A stretch of DNA of 64,000 bases from Streptomyces canus (GCF_030815415.1 NZ_JAUSWW010000001.1:7688001-7752000), one strand, 5' to 3'. Positions 50,376 to 58,671 are shown, counted from the first letter of the stretch. A program made the numbers and translations. Notes: generated from the letters alone by a model not told the origin.

Positions 50376-51663
50376 ACAGCCACGTCACCGCGAACAGGGC
50401 CGCGCCGATCCCGAGGCTCTCCCGCATCCCCTCGACGAACCCGTGGGAGACCAGCGTCCCGAACACGGCGATCCCCAGCCCTCCCGCCGTCTGACGGGCG
50501 GAGTTGAGGACGCCGGCCGCCAGCCCGGCCCGCTCCGCCGGCACCGCCTCCATCATCAGGGACGTCAGTGGCGGCACTGTCAGCGCGCAGCCGACGGACA
50601 GCGGGATGAGCAAGGCCGCCACCAGAGTCGCGGGGGTCCCCTCGTCGACGCACACGAGCAGCAGCAGGAGACCGGCCGTCGCCAGTCCCTGGCCGATCAG
50701 GATCGGCACCCTCGGCCCGTAGCGCCCCGCCAGCCGTCCCGCGGACACGTTGGACGCCGCGATCAGCCCCGACATCGGCAGGAACAGCAGCCCGGCGTAC
50801 AGCGCCGAATGCCCCTGGACCTGCTGGAAGAAGAGGGAGAAGACGAACACCACCCCGTAGAAGGCCACACTGCACGCCACCCCCGCCGCGACCGCCACGG
50901 AGACGGCCCGGGTACGGAACAGGCCCGGCGGGACCACCGGATGCGCCTGCCGCGCCTCGACCCGCACGAAGAGAACGCCCGACACCACCGCCACCGCCAG
51001 CGCCACCAGCCCGGTCGCCCCACCCTCGATCACCGCGAACGTCATCGCCGTCAACGTCACGATCGCCGTCAGCTGTCCGGGCAGGTCGAGAGGGGCCGGC
51101 CGCCGCTCCGACCGAGGGGCCCGCACCAGCAACGCCAGCGCCACCGCCCCCAGCGGCAGGTTGATGAAGAAGATGCCCCGCCAGTCCCAGGCCGTCGTCA
51201 GCGCACCGCCCGCCACCGGCCCTAGGGCGACCGCCACCGAACCGCCCGCGGCCCACGCGGCCACCGCACGCGCCCGGCGCGCGGCATCGGGATACGCCTG
51301 CCGTACCAGGGCCAGCGACGCCGGAAGCACCACGGCCGCCGCGACGCCCTGCACCGCCCGGGCACCGATCAGCACCGCCAGGTCCGGTGCCAGCCCGCAG
51401 GCCGCCGAGGCGAGGGTGAAGAGCAGGATGCCGATCGCGTACGCCCGGCTCGCCCCGGCCCGGTCCGAGAAGGCGCCGGTGGACAGCATGAGCGCGGCGA
51501 AGGCGAGGGTGTAGGCGTCCACCACCCACTGAAGGCCCGCCATCTCACCACCGAGCGCCGAACCGATGGCCGGGAGGGCCACGTTCACCACGGACGCGTC
51601 GAGGGTGATCAGCGCGAAGCCGAGAAGCGCGGCGACCAGGGTGGTGGCGGGAGAGGTCCTCAT
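50335..51663 (-). CDS. MFS multidrug exporter, DHA2 (14-span) type
   Basis: A 442-residue transporter of the EmrB/QacA type. Motif A is seen as STGAFSDRAGASRAY and motif C as LGPVAGGALTTAWDWRGIFFINLPLG, typical for antiporters. The first span is TLVAALLGFALITLDASVVNVALPAIG. The ATG at 51661-51663 follows GGGGAG at nine bases; a longer form starting at 51726 would remove most of the divergent promoter. It is divergent from a GlxA-type AraC regulator that may control it. It probably exports hydrophobic toxins. Confidence 0.85.
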   Translation of the reverse strand: MRTSPATTLVAALLGFALITLDASVVNVALPAIGSALGGEMAGLQWVVDAYTLAFAALMLSTGAFSDRAGASRAYAIGILLFTLASAACGLAPDLAVLIGARAVQGVAAAVVLPASLALVRQAYPDAARRARAVAAWAAGGSVAVALGPVAGGALTTAWDWRGIFFINLPLGAVALALLVRAPRSERRPAPLDLPGQLTAIVTLTAMTFAVIEGGATGLVALAVAVVSGVLFVRVEARQAHPVVPPGLFRTRAVSVAVAAGVACSVAFYGVVFVFSLFFQQVQGHSALYAGLLFLPMSGLIAASNVSAGRLAGRYGPRVPILIGQGLATAGLLLLLVCVDEGTPATLVAALLIPLSVGCALTVPPLTSLMMEAVPAERAGLAAGVLNSARQTAGGLGIAVFGTLVSHGFVEGMRESLGIGAALFAVTWLFSFRLSGPSASRA

Positions 51664-51796
51664 GGACTGCGACTCCCCAGAAGGAGCGGTGAGTTGACGT
51701 TTCCTGGCCAAGTGATTACCGGACATGCCCCCATGCTGCGGATCTCCGCCGACATACAGTAGTGGCCTGAATGCCATACGTCCGGAGGTTCTGGCC

Positions 51797-52786
51797 ATGC
51801 CCCGCACTCCGCACCGTGTCGTCGTCATCGCGCCGTCGCCGGTCTCGATGTTCAACCTGGCCATCCCCGAGATGCTCTTCGGGAAGGTCGAGGTGGACGG
51901 CGGTCAGGGCTACGAGGTCGTCGTCTGCACCCCGGACCCGGGCCCCGTCGCCACCACCGGCGGCCTCGCCCTCCACATCGACCGGGATCTGGACGCGGTC
52001 GGGGGCGCCGACACGGTGGTGGTGGCCGGGACGGGCCACCACTACGCCCCCGACCCGCGCACCATCCACGCCGTGCGCGAGGCGGCGGCGGCCGCCAGGC
52101 GCGTGACCTCCATCTGCAGCGGCGCCTTCGTCCTGGCCGAGGCGGGCCTCCTGGACGGCCGCAGCGCCACCACGTACTGGCAACTGGCCGACGAACTGCG
52201 CGACCGCTACCCGTCCCTGGACCTCCAGGGCGACGTCCTGTACGTACAGGACGGCCAGATCCTCACCTCCTCCGGCTACGCGGCCGGCATCGACATGTGC
52301 CTGCACATGATCCGCACCGACTACGGCGCCGCGGTCGCCAACGAGGTGGCCCGCCTCTCCCTGGTGGCCCCGGTACGGCCGGGCGGCCAGACCCAGTTCA
52401 CCCAGACCCCGCTTCCCCCCGAACGCGGCACGGCCTGCGCCGACACCCGGGGCTGGGCCATGCGCCACCTCGACAGGCCCCTCACCCTCACCGACCTCGC
52501 CCGCCACGCCGGCGTCTCGGTACGCACCCTCACCCGCCGCTTCCACGCGGAAAGCGGCGTCAGCCCCCTCCAGTGGCTCCTGCACCAGCGCATCGAGCGC
52601 GCGAAGGAACTCCTGGAAACGACCACCCTCCCCATGGACCAGGTGGCCCGCTCCTGCGGCCTCGGCACCGCCGACTCCCTCCGCGCCCACCTGGTGCGCC
52701 GCACCGGTCTGACACCGAGCGCCTACCGGGCCCAGTACACCCGCCTGGGAACCGGGCCGACCGAGGTCACGTCCTCCGTTGCATGA
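51797..52786 (+). CDS. GlxA-type transcriptional regulator (DJ-1/PfpI + AraC domains)
   Basis: A 329-residue regulator. An N-terminal DJ-1/PfpI domain (about 5-185) contains ITSICSGAFVLAEAG in the form VTSICSGAFVLAEAG, with the nucleophile-elbow cysteine. A C-terminal AraC helix-turn-helix pair (about 215-315) includes LTLTDLARHAGVSVRTLTRRF and MDQVARSCGLGTADSLRAH. GGAGG lies before the ATG. It is divergent from the MFS exporter and overlaps a GNAT gene by four bases (ATGA), so it likely regulates these two in response to a small ligand. Confidence 0.87.
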   Translation: MPRTPHRVVVIAPSPVSMFNLAIPEMLFGKVEVDGGQGYEVVVCTPDPGPVATTGGLALHIDRDLDAVGGADTVVVAGTGHHYAPDPRTIHAVREAAAAARRVTSICSGAFVLAEAGLLDGRSATTYWQLADELRDRYPSLDLQGDVLYVQDGQILTSSGYAAGIDMCLHMIRTDYGAAVANEVARLSLVAPVRPGGQTQFTQTPLPPERGTACADTRGWAMRHLDRPLTLTDLARHAGVSVRTLTRRFHAESGVSPLQWLLHQRIERAKELLETTTLPMDQVARSCGLGTADSLRAHLVRRTGLTPSAYRAQYTRLGTGPTEVTSSVA

Positions 52787-53277
52787 TCCATGACAGGGCC
52801 GTAGGAGCCCGGGTGATCCGGACCGCCGTACCCGCCGAGGCGGAGGTGGTCGCCGCGCTCCACGCCCGCGCCCGGGCCACGTACTACCCGGACGGCGTCC
52901 CGGACGACGGCACCGACTGGCTCGCCGCCTGGCAGGGCGCCATCGCCCGGCCGGACGGCCATGTCCTGTGCCTGGTGGACGACGGGCGCATCGTCGCGCT
53001 CGCCTCGTTCCGGACCCCCGAGGGTGCCCCGGCGGAGACGGTCGAGCTCTTCCAGTTCCACGTCGACCCCGGCCGGTGGCGCTCCGGCGTCGGCACCGCC
53101 CTGCACACGGCGTGCGTCGAGCAGTGGCGGGCCGACGGCAAGCGGACCGCCGCGCTGGGGGTGCATGTGGACAACGCGCGGGCACAGGCCTTCTACACGC
53201 GCCAGGGCTGGACCCGTCACCCCCTCGAACCGGGGCACCACCATCTGCGCATGACCCTGGCGGTGACCGGGGAATGA
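52783..53277 (+). CDS. GNAT-family N-acetyltransferase
   Basis: A 164-residue acetyltransferase with the standard fold: RTAVPAEAEVVAALHARARATYY, VELFQFHVDPGRWRSGVGTAL (acetyl-CoA binding) and VHVDNARAQAFYTRQGWTRH. The ATG overlaps the GlxA stop (ATGA); a GTG ten codons downstream has a better ribosome-binding site (TAGGAG) and could be the real start. With the regulator and exporter nearby it might inactivate a toxic amine by acetylation, but this is inference. Confidence 0.83.
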   Translation: MIHDRAVGARVIRTAVPAEAEVVAALHARARATYYPDGVPDDGTDWLAAWQGAIARPDGHVLCLVDDGRIVALASFRTPEGAPAETVELFQFHVDPGRWRSGVGTALHTACVEQWRADGKRTAALGVHVDNARAQAFYTRQGWTRHPLEPGHHHLRMTLAVTGE

Positions 53278-53353
53278 TCCCCACTCCTTGAACGTTCACC
53301 GATTAATCGGAGGCCGTCTCCGTACCCCGTGCGACCTGGAAAGAGCCGAAGAC

Positions 53354-54073
53354 ATGCGCGTCGAGATCTGGAGCGACATCGCCTGCCCCTGGTGCTACGT
53401 GGGCAAGGCCCGCTTCGAGAAGGCGCTTGAGGCCTTCCCGCACCGTGACCAGGTCGAGGTGGTCCACCGCTCCTTCGAGCTGGACCCGAACCGCGCCAAG
53501 GGTGACGTCCAGCCGGTGATCAGCATGCTGACCAAGAAGTACGGCATGAGCGCGGCGCAGGCCCAGGCCGGCGAGGAGAACCTCGGCACGCAGGCCGCCG
53601 CGGAGGGCCTGGAGTACCGCACCCGGGACCGCGACCACGGCAACACCTTCGACATGCACCGCCTGCTCCACCTCGCCAAGGCGCGGGGCCGGCAGGACGA
53701 GCTCATCCAGCTGCTCTACCGGGCCAACTTCGCGGAGGAGCGCTCCGTCTTCGCCGAGGGCGAGGAGCGGCTCGTGGAGCTGGCCGTCGCCGCCGGTCTG
53801 GACGCCGACGACGCCCGCAAGGTCCTGGCCGACCCGGACGCCTATGCCGACGACGTCCGCGCCGACGAGCGCGAGGCCGCCGAACTCGGCGCGAACGGCG
53901 TGCCGTTCTTCGTCCTCGACCGCAAGTACGGCATCTCCGGCGCCCAGCCCGCCGAGGTCTTCACCCAGGCGCTGACCCAGGCCTGGGGCGAGCGCCCGCC
54001 GCTGACGCTGATCGAGGACAACGGCGCGGAGGCCTGCGGCCCCGACGGATGCGCGGTACCGCAGCAGCACTGA
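53354..54073 (+). CDS. DsbA-family FrnE-like oxidoreductase
   Basis: A 239-residue cytoplasmic thioredoxin-fold protein. The redox motif CPWC sits near the N-terminus (SDIACPWCYVGKARF). The all-alpha insertion contains GNTFDMHRLLHLAKARGRQDEL. The cis-proline loop is ANGVPFFVLDRKYGISGAQ. The tail has an extra CGPDGCAVP, possibly a second cysteine pair. FrnE relatives act as disulfide isomerases or in polyketide quinone chemistry. The start is the ATG before RVEIWSDI. A hairpin at 54090 follows. No polyketide genes are adjacent. Confidence 0.87.
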   Translation: MRVEIWSDIACPWCYVGKARFEKALEAFPHRDQVEVVHRSFELDPNRAKGDVQPVISMLTKKYGMSAAQAQAGEENLGTQAAAEGLEYRTRDRDHGNTFDMHRLLHLAKARGRQDELIQLLYRANFAEERSVFAEGEERLVELAVAAGLDADDARKVLADPDAYADDVRADEREAAELGANGVPFFVLDRKYGISGAQPAEVFTQALTQAWGERPPLTLIEDNGAEACGPDGCAVPQQH

Positions 54074-54089
54074 GACGGCGATGGTCGAA

Positions 54090-54121
54090 GCGGCCCTGTA
54101 AGGGATCTTCAGGGGAGCCGC
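54090..54121 (+). terminator. Hairpin terminator after the DsbA-like gene
   Basis: GCGGCCCTG (54090-54098) pairs with CAGGGGAGCCGC (54110-54121), allowing a small bulge, around an 11-base loop. It lies 17 bases past the stop codon. Confidence 0.5.
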
Positions 54122-54195
54122 GTAAAGATTCGCGCGTCGTCGTCCGTGATGCTGAAGGCGGCCATGGATAGGTGGTGGGTGGTCGGTGAAGGTGT

Positions 54196-55580
54196 GATCA
54201 CTCGGATGGGTGATCGTGATCGATGGTGTGCACGGTCGGGGAACGTGTGGCCTAGCTTCGTGGCATGGCGCGGTTTCGGATGTACCCGACGAGTGAGCAG
54301 GAGCAGCGGATGCTGCTGCACTGCGCGCACGCGCGCTACGTCTGGAACCTGGCCGTCGAGCAGCACGCGCACTGGAGGCTGGGCCGGAGGCCGACGCCCG
54401 GATTCGTCGAGCAGTGCCGTCAGCTCACCGAGGCGCGGCGGGAGAACGAGTGGCTGGGTGCTGGGAACGCGGATGTGCAGCAACAGGCGCTGAGGGACTT
54501 CGCGAAGGCCAAAAGCGCCCGTTTCACGTCCGGGTTTGGCGAGCCGACCTGGCGCAAGAAGTTCAAGCACGAAGGCTTCCGGGTCATCGGGACTGACCGG
54601 GTGCCCGAGTACCACGCGGACGGCACGCCGAAGCTGAACGCGAAGACCGGCGAGCAGGTGATGGGCCGGGCGGTGGTGGTGGACCAGGTCAACCGGCGGT
54701 GGGCGCGGGTCAAGGTGCCCGGCTGCGGCTGGGTGCGCTTTCGTCTCAGCGCCCGGGGCAAGGGCGCTGTGCCGCCGGATGCCAAGACGTTCCGCATCAC
54801 GCTGAAGAACGGTCAGTGGCACGCTGCGTTCGCCGTCATCCCCGACTCCGTCGACGCACCCGGCACCGGCGGGGTCATCGGCATCGACCGGGGCGTGACC
54901 ATAACCGCCGCGCTCTCCGACGGGCGGAAGCTGAACTGCCCGCAGCTCACCGTCCGGGAGCGGGCCCAGGTCCGCAAGCACCAGCGGCGCGCCGCCCGGG
55001 CACCGAAGGACAGCAGCCTGAAGACGGCTGCCTACGCGAAGGCCGCGAAGCTCAAGGCGCGGGAGGCGAACCGGCGTAAGGACTGGTGCGAGAAGACGTC
55101 AACGATGCTTGCCCGGACCTGCGATGTGATCCGGTTCGAGAAGCTGAACATCAAGACCATGACCCGCTCTGCCAAAGGCACCTTGGAGGAGCCTGGCCGA
55201 CGGGTCGCCCAGAAACGGGGCCTGAACCGGGCGATCCTCGCTCAGGGTTGGGGTCTGCTGCGGCAGCGGACCGGGCACAAGGCGCCCGGCCGGGTCGAGG
55301 ACGTACCCGCTCCGTACACATCTCTGCGGTGCAGTGCCTGCGGATGGATCGACAAGAACTCGCGCAAGAGCCAAGCCGAGTTCGTCTGCTCCTCCTGCGG
55401 CTTCACCTGCAACGCGGACACCAACGCCAGTATCAACGTCGCGGCAGGACAGGGCGGTATACCCCGCCCCCGGCGCACAGCCGGTGCCGGAGGGACGACA
55501 CCGCCCACGCGGTCCAGGAGCGTCCGTGAACCTCAGCCCGTATGGGCTGGAATCTCCTTCTTAGAGGGGGAGGATGTCAA
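54196..55580 (+). mobile_element. Solo tnpB element, IS200/IS605 (IS1341) type
   Basis: The element has a tnpB gene and no tnpA. The right end is recognisable: two hairpins (55534-55549 and 55554-55572) followed by GGATGTCAA at 55572-55580, the end form seen in Streptomyces tnpB elements. The left end is less certain; a GATCAC-loop-GTGATC hairpin at 54196-54215 is the best candidate. It is inserted between the dsbA-like gene and the aminotransferase gene. Lacking tnpA it can move only if a transposase is supplied in trans. Confidence 0.65.
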
Positions 55581-55650
55581 AGTGGACCCATGGAGACCTC
55601 CTTCGAGAGCCTCGTCCGTTCCGAGTTCGCCCCGAAGAACACCTATCTGA
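54265..55650 (+). CDS. tnpB: TnpB, RNA-guided nuclease of an IS200/IS605-type element
   Basis: A protein of up to 461 residues. The N-terminal helix-turn-helix-like part is MARFRMYPTSEQEQRMLLHC. RuvC residues are Asp in IGIDRGVTITAA, Glu in IRFEKLNIKTM and Asp in NADTNASINVA. The zinc finger is CSACGWIDKNSRK...CSSCGF, with four cysteines. All catalytic residues are present, so the nuclease may be active, using an omega RNA made from the element's 3' end. The frame has no stop inside the element and reads past the right end into neighbouring DNA to 55650, adding an unrelated tail of about 20-25 residues and overlapping the aminotransferase gene. Confidence 0.88.
   Translation: MARFRMYPTSEQEQRMLLHCAHARYVWNLAVEQHAHWRLGRRPTPGFVEQCRQLTEARRENEWLGAGNADVQQQALRDFAKAKSARFTSGFGEPTWRKKFKHEGFRVIGTDRVPEYHADGTPKLNAKTGEQVMGRAVVVDQVNRRWARVKVPGCGWVRFRLSARGKGAVPPDAKTFRITLKNGQWHAAFAVIPDSVDAPGTGGVIGIDRGVTITAALSDGRKLNCPQLTVRERAQVRKHQRRAARAPKDSSLKTAAYAKAAKLKAREANRRKDWCEKTSTMLARTCDVIRFEKLNIKTMTRSAKGTLEEPGRRVAQKRGLNRAILAQGWGLLRQRTGHKAPGRVEDVPAPYTSLRCSACGWIDKNSRKSQAEFVCSSCGFTCNADTNASINVAAGQGGIPRPRRTAGAGGTTPPTRSRSVREPQPVWAGISFLEGEDVKVDPWRPPSRASSVPSSPRRTPI
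55534..55580 (+). ncRNA. Putative omega-RNA 3' scaffold of the tnpB element
   Basis: Hairpin one is CAGCCC-GTAT-GGGCTG (perfect). Hairpin two is CTCCTTC-TTAGA-GGGGGAG with two G-U pairs. By analogy with known TnpB systems these form the end of the guide RNA scaffold, with the guide being the flanking DNA from 55581. The full RNA would begin inside tnpB; its 5' end cannot be placed. Confidence 0.45.
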
Positions 55651-56645
55651 ACACCGCGTCCAGCGGTCTGCTCCCCGCCCGCACCGTGACCGCCCTGACG
55701 GAGGCCACGAGGATCCGCGCCGAGGGCAGGCCGCTGGACCCGCTGTTCGAGGACGTGGAGGCGGCCCGCGCGGCCTTCGCCCGGCTGGCCGCGGTGCCGG
55801 CGCACCGGGTGGCGGCCGGCGCCTCCGTCTCCACCTACTCCGGCCTGGTCGCGGCCTCGCTTCCCGCGGGCGCCGAAGTCCTCACCGCGGAGGACGACTT
55901 CACGTCCATCGTGAACCCCTTCCACGCCCGAGGCGACCTCAAGGTCCGCATGGTCCCCCTGGAGCGGCTCGCCGAGTCGGTCCGCCCGGAGACCGCCCTC
56001 GTCGCGGTCAGCGCCGCCCAGTCCGCCGACGGCCGTATCGCGGATCTGCCCGCGCTGCGCGAGGCCGCCCGGACGCACGGGGCCCGGACCTACGTCGACT
56101 TCTCCCAGGCCGCCGGATGGCTGGCCATGGACGCGACCGAGCACGACTACACCGTCTCCACCGGCTTCAAGTGGCTGCTCGGCCCGCACGGCGCCGCCTT
56201 CCTGGTGGTCCCGGAGGACTTCGGGGCCCTGACCCCCCTGCTGGCCGGCTGGGTCGCGGGCGAGATCCCTTGGAACAGCTGCTACGGCCCGATCGCCGAA
56301 CTCGCCCACTCCGCCCGCCGGTTCGACATCAGCCCCGCCCTGTTCACCTACGCCGGCCTGCGCGCCTCCCTCTCCCTGATCGAGGAACTCGGCGTGGCCG
56401 CCATCCACGCCCACGACCTCTCCCTGGCCGACCGCTTCCGCGCGGGCCTCGCCACCCTCGGCCACGAACCGGTGCCGGCCCCCGGCTCGGCGATCGTCTC
56501 CGTCCCCGGACTCGGCGCGCAACAGCCCGCGTTGAGCGCGGCGGGCATCGAGGTCTCCGACCGCGCGGGCAATCTGCGCGCCGCCTTCCATCTCTACAAC
56601 ACCACCGCGGACGTCGACCGCCTTCTGGACGCCCTGTCCGTCTGA
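55590..56645 (+). CDS. Class V aminotransferase, cysteine desulfurase-like
   Basis: A 351-residue PLP enzyme. Recognisable blocks are NTYLNTASSGLLPARTV, TYVDFSQAAGWLAMD (PLP-binding Asp and Gln) and TVSTGFKWLLGPHG (Schiff-base lysine in GFKWL). It may be a cysteine desulfurase, isopenicillin epimerase-like or kynureninase-like enzyme; the missing flexible cysteine loop argues against a true IscS. The start at METSFES lies nine bases after the tnpB right end, so the element forms its leader and supplies the GGGGGAGG as a possible ribosome-binding sequence. The insertion may therefore change its expression. Confidence 0.85.
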   Translation: METSFESLVRSEFAPKNTYLNTASSGLLPARTVTALTEATRIRAEGRPLDPLFEDVEAARAAFARLAAVPAHRVAAGASVSTYSGLVAASLPAGAEVLTAEDDFTSIVNPFHARGDLKVRMVPLERLAESVRPETALVAVSAAQSADGRIADLPALREAARTHGARTYVDFSQAAGWLAMDATEHDYTVSTGFKWLLGPHGAAFLVVPEDFGALTPLLAGWVAGEIPWNSCYGPIAELAHSARRFDISPALFTYAGLRASLSLIEELGVAAIHAHDLSLADRFRAGLATLGHEPVPAPGSAIVSVPGLGAQQPALSAAGIEVSDRAGNLRAAFHLYNTTADVDRLLDALSV

Positions 56646-56713
56646 CCTACGGCGCGCGAATCATTGGCCATGGCCTGTTGTCGTGAATCGCTGGCGCGGG
56701 CCCGGCGAGGACG

Positions 56714-56882
56714 CTAGTGCCGCGGCAGGCAACGTTTGCCCGTCAAGGAGCGGCGTCCGGTGCGTGCTCTCGGCGTGCCGGCCGGAAGCCCTCGTACTGG
56801 ACGTACTTGGGCTTTCGGCCGGTGCGGCGAGAGTGCGTGCCGGGCGTCGCGACGGGGCAAACGTTGCCTGCCGCGGCACTAG
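56714..56882. repeat. MITE-like 169-bp inverted-repeat element
   Basis: The ends CTAGTGCCGCGGCAGGCAAC plus GTTTGCCC (56714-56741) are a perfect 28-bp inverted repeat of 56855-56882. The inner part continues as a long imperfect palindrome, with CCGGCCGGAAGCCC near 56777 against GGGCTTTCGGCCGG near 56810, and many mismatches compatible with G-U pairs. The outer CTAG on both sides could be a 4-bp target duplication of IS5-type insertion (YTAR). It has no gene of its own. It lies between the aminotransferase gene and the sigma-factor gene, ending 14 bases before the latter. Confidence 0.8.
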
Positions 56883-56896
56883 GAAAGGCACCAGGG

Positions 56897-57514
56897 GTGG
56901 TGGTGCCGGTGGAACACGCGGGCGACACGTCCGTGGGGCCTCCCGTCGACACGGAGCTGCACAGGCGGCTGGTGTACGGCGACGAGTCCGCGCTGACCGA
57001 GGCGTACGAGGCGTACGGCGGCCTGGTCCGGCGGATCGCCGTACGGGTCACCCGCAGCCCGGGCGCCGCCGAGGACGTGGCGCAGGAGGTCTTCACCCAC
57101 CTGTGGAGCAGGCCGTACGCCTTCGACGCGGAGCGCGGCACCCTGCGCACCTGGCTCTCCATGCTCGCCCACCGGCGGGCCGTGGACTGGGTGCGCGGCG
57201 AGGCCCGGCACCGCAAGGCCGCCGGTGCCGACGACTCCGCGCTCCAGGCCATCCCCGAGCCCGGTCCCGGCCCCGACGAGACGGTCGTCGACCGGGAACG
57301 CGCCCTCCTGCTCCACTCCGCCCTCGCCGAACTCCCGCAGACCCAGCGGGAGGTGGTGCACCTGGCCTACTTCGGGGGCCGCAGCTACCGGCAGGCCGCG
57401 GTCGACCTCGGCATCCCCGAGGGGACGGCCAAGACACGGCTGCGCACGGCGTTACGTACCTTGGCCGACTCTTTGGCGGACCCGCCCGACCCGGCGCTGG
57501 AAAGAGGCGCATGA
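56897..57514 (+). CDS. ECF sigma factor (SigK-like group)
   Basis: A 205-residue sigma factor. Region 2: LTEAYEAYGGLVRRIAVRVTRSPGAAEDVAQEVFTHLW. Region 4: ALAELPQTQREVVHLAYFGGRSYRQAAVDLGIPEGTAKTRLR. The GTG at 56897 follows AGGAAAGG and lies just past the inverted-repeat element; earlier in-frame starts inside that element are rejected. The downstream gene encodes a zinc-finger protein, the expected anti-sigma. Related SigK/RskA pairs sense redox or envelope stress. Confidence 0.86.
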   Translation: MVVPVEHAGDTSVGPPVDTELHRRLVYGDESALTEAYEAYGGLVRRIAVRVTRSPGAAEDVAQEVFTHLWSRPYAFDAERGTLRTWLSMLAHRRAVDWVRGEARHRKAAGADDSALQAIPEPGPGPDETVVDRERALLLHSALAELPQTQREVVHLAYFGGRSYRQAAVDLGIPEGTAKTRLRTALRTLADSLADPPDPALERGA

Positions 57515-57548
57515 TGGCAGGAGACCTCGCGCGAAAGGGGGGCGTCCG

Positions 57549-58553
57549 GTGACCACCGAACACGACGGCGTGCGCGACCTGCTGGCCGCTTGGGCCTTCG
57601 GGGCCCTGGACCCCGCCGACCGCAGAACGGTCCCGCTGCACCTGGCCGAGTGCGAGAGCTGCGCGGCGGAGGCGCAGCGGCTGCGCGAGGCGGTACGACT
57701 CCTCGACGGCCCCGCGTCGAACGGCCCGGGCCGCCGCCCGGCCGCCGGCATCCTCTCCGGCGCCCTGCGCACCCGCCCCGCCGCACCCCGGGTCGCGCCG
57801 CACGCCGCCCCGTACGCCGCGGCGGTGGCCGGCCTCAAGGCGCTGCTGCCCGAGATCGAGGGCCGCTGGTCCACCCCGGTCGTGCACGACTGGGACGTGC
57901 ACGCGACCCTCGCCCATCTCCTCGCCGCCGACGAGCACCTGGCGCGGCTGCTCGCCCTGGACACCCGTCTGCCGCTCTCCCGGATACCGCACGACACCGA
58001 CTGGGGGGAGGCCTGGAACGCGCGGACCGCCGAGGTCATCGCCCACGAGTACGGCCGTACGCCCGAGGAGACCGTCGCCGACTGGGCGGCGCAGGCCGAC
58101 GAGCTGCTCACCGCGCCCGAGGCCCTGGATCCCGAACCGGCCGCCCGCGTCGTGACGTTGACAGGGGTACGGCTGCCGGTCGCCGACCACTACGTGGTGC
58201 GCGCCTTCGAGGCGTGGATCCACACCGACGACATCGGCCGCGCCCTCGGACTCGCCGTCCCGCCGCCGCCCGAGGCGCACCTGTGGCAACTGGTCCATCT
58301 GGCCGTCCGCATCCTCGGCCTGGCCCTGGGCCGGGACGCCGCGCCGGTGCTGTTCTCGGTCACGGGCGGCGAACAATGGGTACTGGGCTCGCAGGACGAT
58401 CCCGTACGGGCCGAACTCACCCTGGATCCCGTCGACTTCTGCCTGTTGGTGGGCGGCCGCCACACCCCCGACGAAGTACCGCGCGGCACCTCGGGCGACG
58501 AGGACGCCGCACAGAACGTACTGGACCAGGCGTCCCGGCTGGCCTGGCTCTGA
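57549..58553 (+). CDS. Zinc-finger anti-sigma factor fused to a DinB/MDMPI-like domain
   Basis: A 334-residue soluble protein. N-terminal ZAS domain (about 1-60) has RDLLAAWAFGALDPADRRTV and the zinc motif HLAECESC (HxxxCxxC). A mycothiol-dependent maleylpyruvate isomerase-like domain follows (about 95-230), with HDWDVHATLAHLLAADEHLARLL and FEAWIHTDDIGRALG supplying metal-binding histidines, then a C-terminal domain ending ASRLAWL. No membrane segment is present. The zinc finger would hold the ECF sigma factor encoded 34 bases upstream and the second domain would sense a thiol or metal. GTG start follows a weak ribosome-binding site. Confidence 0.83.
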   Translation: MTTEHDGVRDLLAAWAFGALDPADRRTVPLHLAECESCAAEAQRLREAVRLLDGPASNGPGRRPAAGILSGALRTRPAAPRVAPHAAPYAAAVAGLKALLPEIEGRWSTPVVHDWDVHATLAHLLAADEHLARLLALDTRLPLSRIPHDTDWGEAWNARTAEVIAHEYGRTPEETVADWAAQADELLTAPEALDPEPAARVVTLTGVRLPVADHYVVRAFEAWIHTDDIGRALGLAVPPPPEAHLWQLVHLAVRILGLALGRDAAPVLFSVTGGEQWVLGSQDDPVRAELTLDPVDFCLLVGGRHTPDEVPRGTSGDEDAAQNVLDQASRLAWL

Positions 58554-58570
58554 GCGGTCCTCGCGGAACC

Positions 58571-58615
58571 TTCGACGCCCCCGACCGTAGGACGTTCTAC
58601 GGCGGGGGCGTCGAA
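58571..58615. terminator. Long hairpin terminator between the anti-sigma gene and the ect operon
   Basis: TTCGACGCCCCC (58571-58582) pairs with GGGGGCGTCGAA (58604-58615), and inside it CCGTAG pairs with CTACGG around a GACGTT loop. A 2/1-base internal bulge separates the two stems. It can stop transcripts from both directions. Confidence 0.85.
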
Positions 58616-58638
58616 AGGCTGGACGGACTGCCCGGTGC

Positions 58639-58671
58639 TCAGCGGACGGGAGTGAAGTCCCGCGCGCCGAT
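58639..58671 (-). pseudogene. Leftover copy of the ectD 3' end
   Basis: On the minus strand the bases read I-G-A-R-D-F-T-P-V-R-stop, nearly identical to the end of EctD (FIGARDFTPVP-stop) encoded 48 bases upstream on that strand. Over 27 bases the two copies match at 21. Codons before the isoleucine do not match EctD. Confidence 0.7.

Noticed and set aside
56717..56896. Upstream extension of the ECF sigma factor into the inverted-repeat element
   Set aside because: The extra 60 residues come from the palindrome, and the opposite strand gives a similar peptide for the same reason. The start after AGGAAAGG at 56897 fits sigma-factor length.
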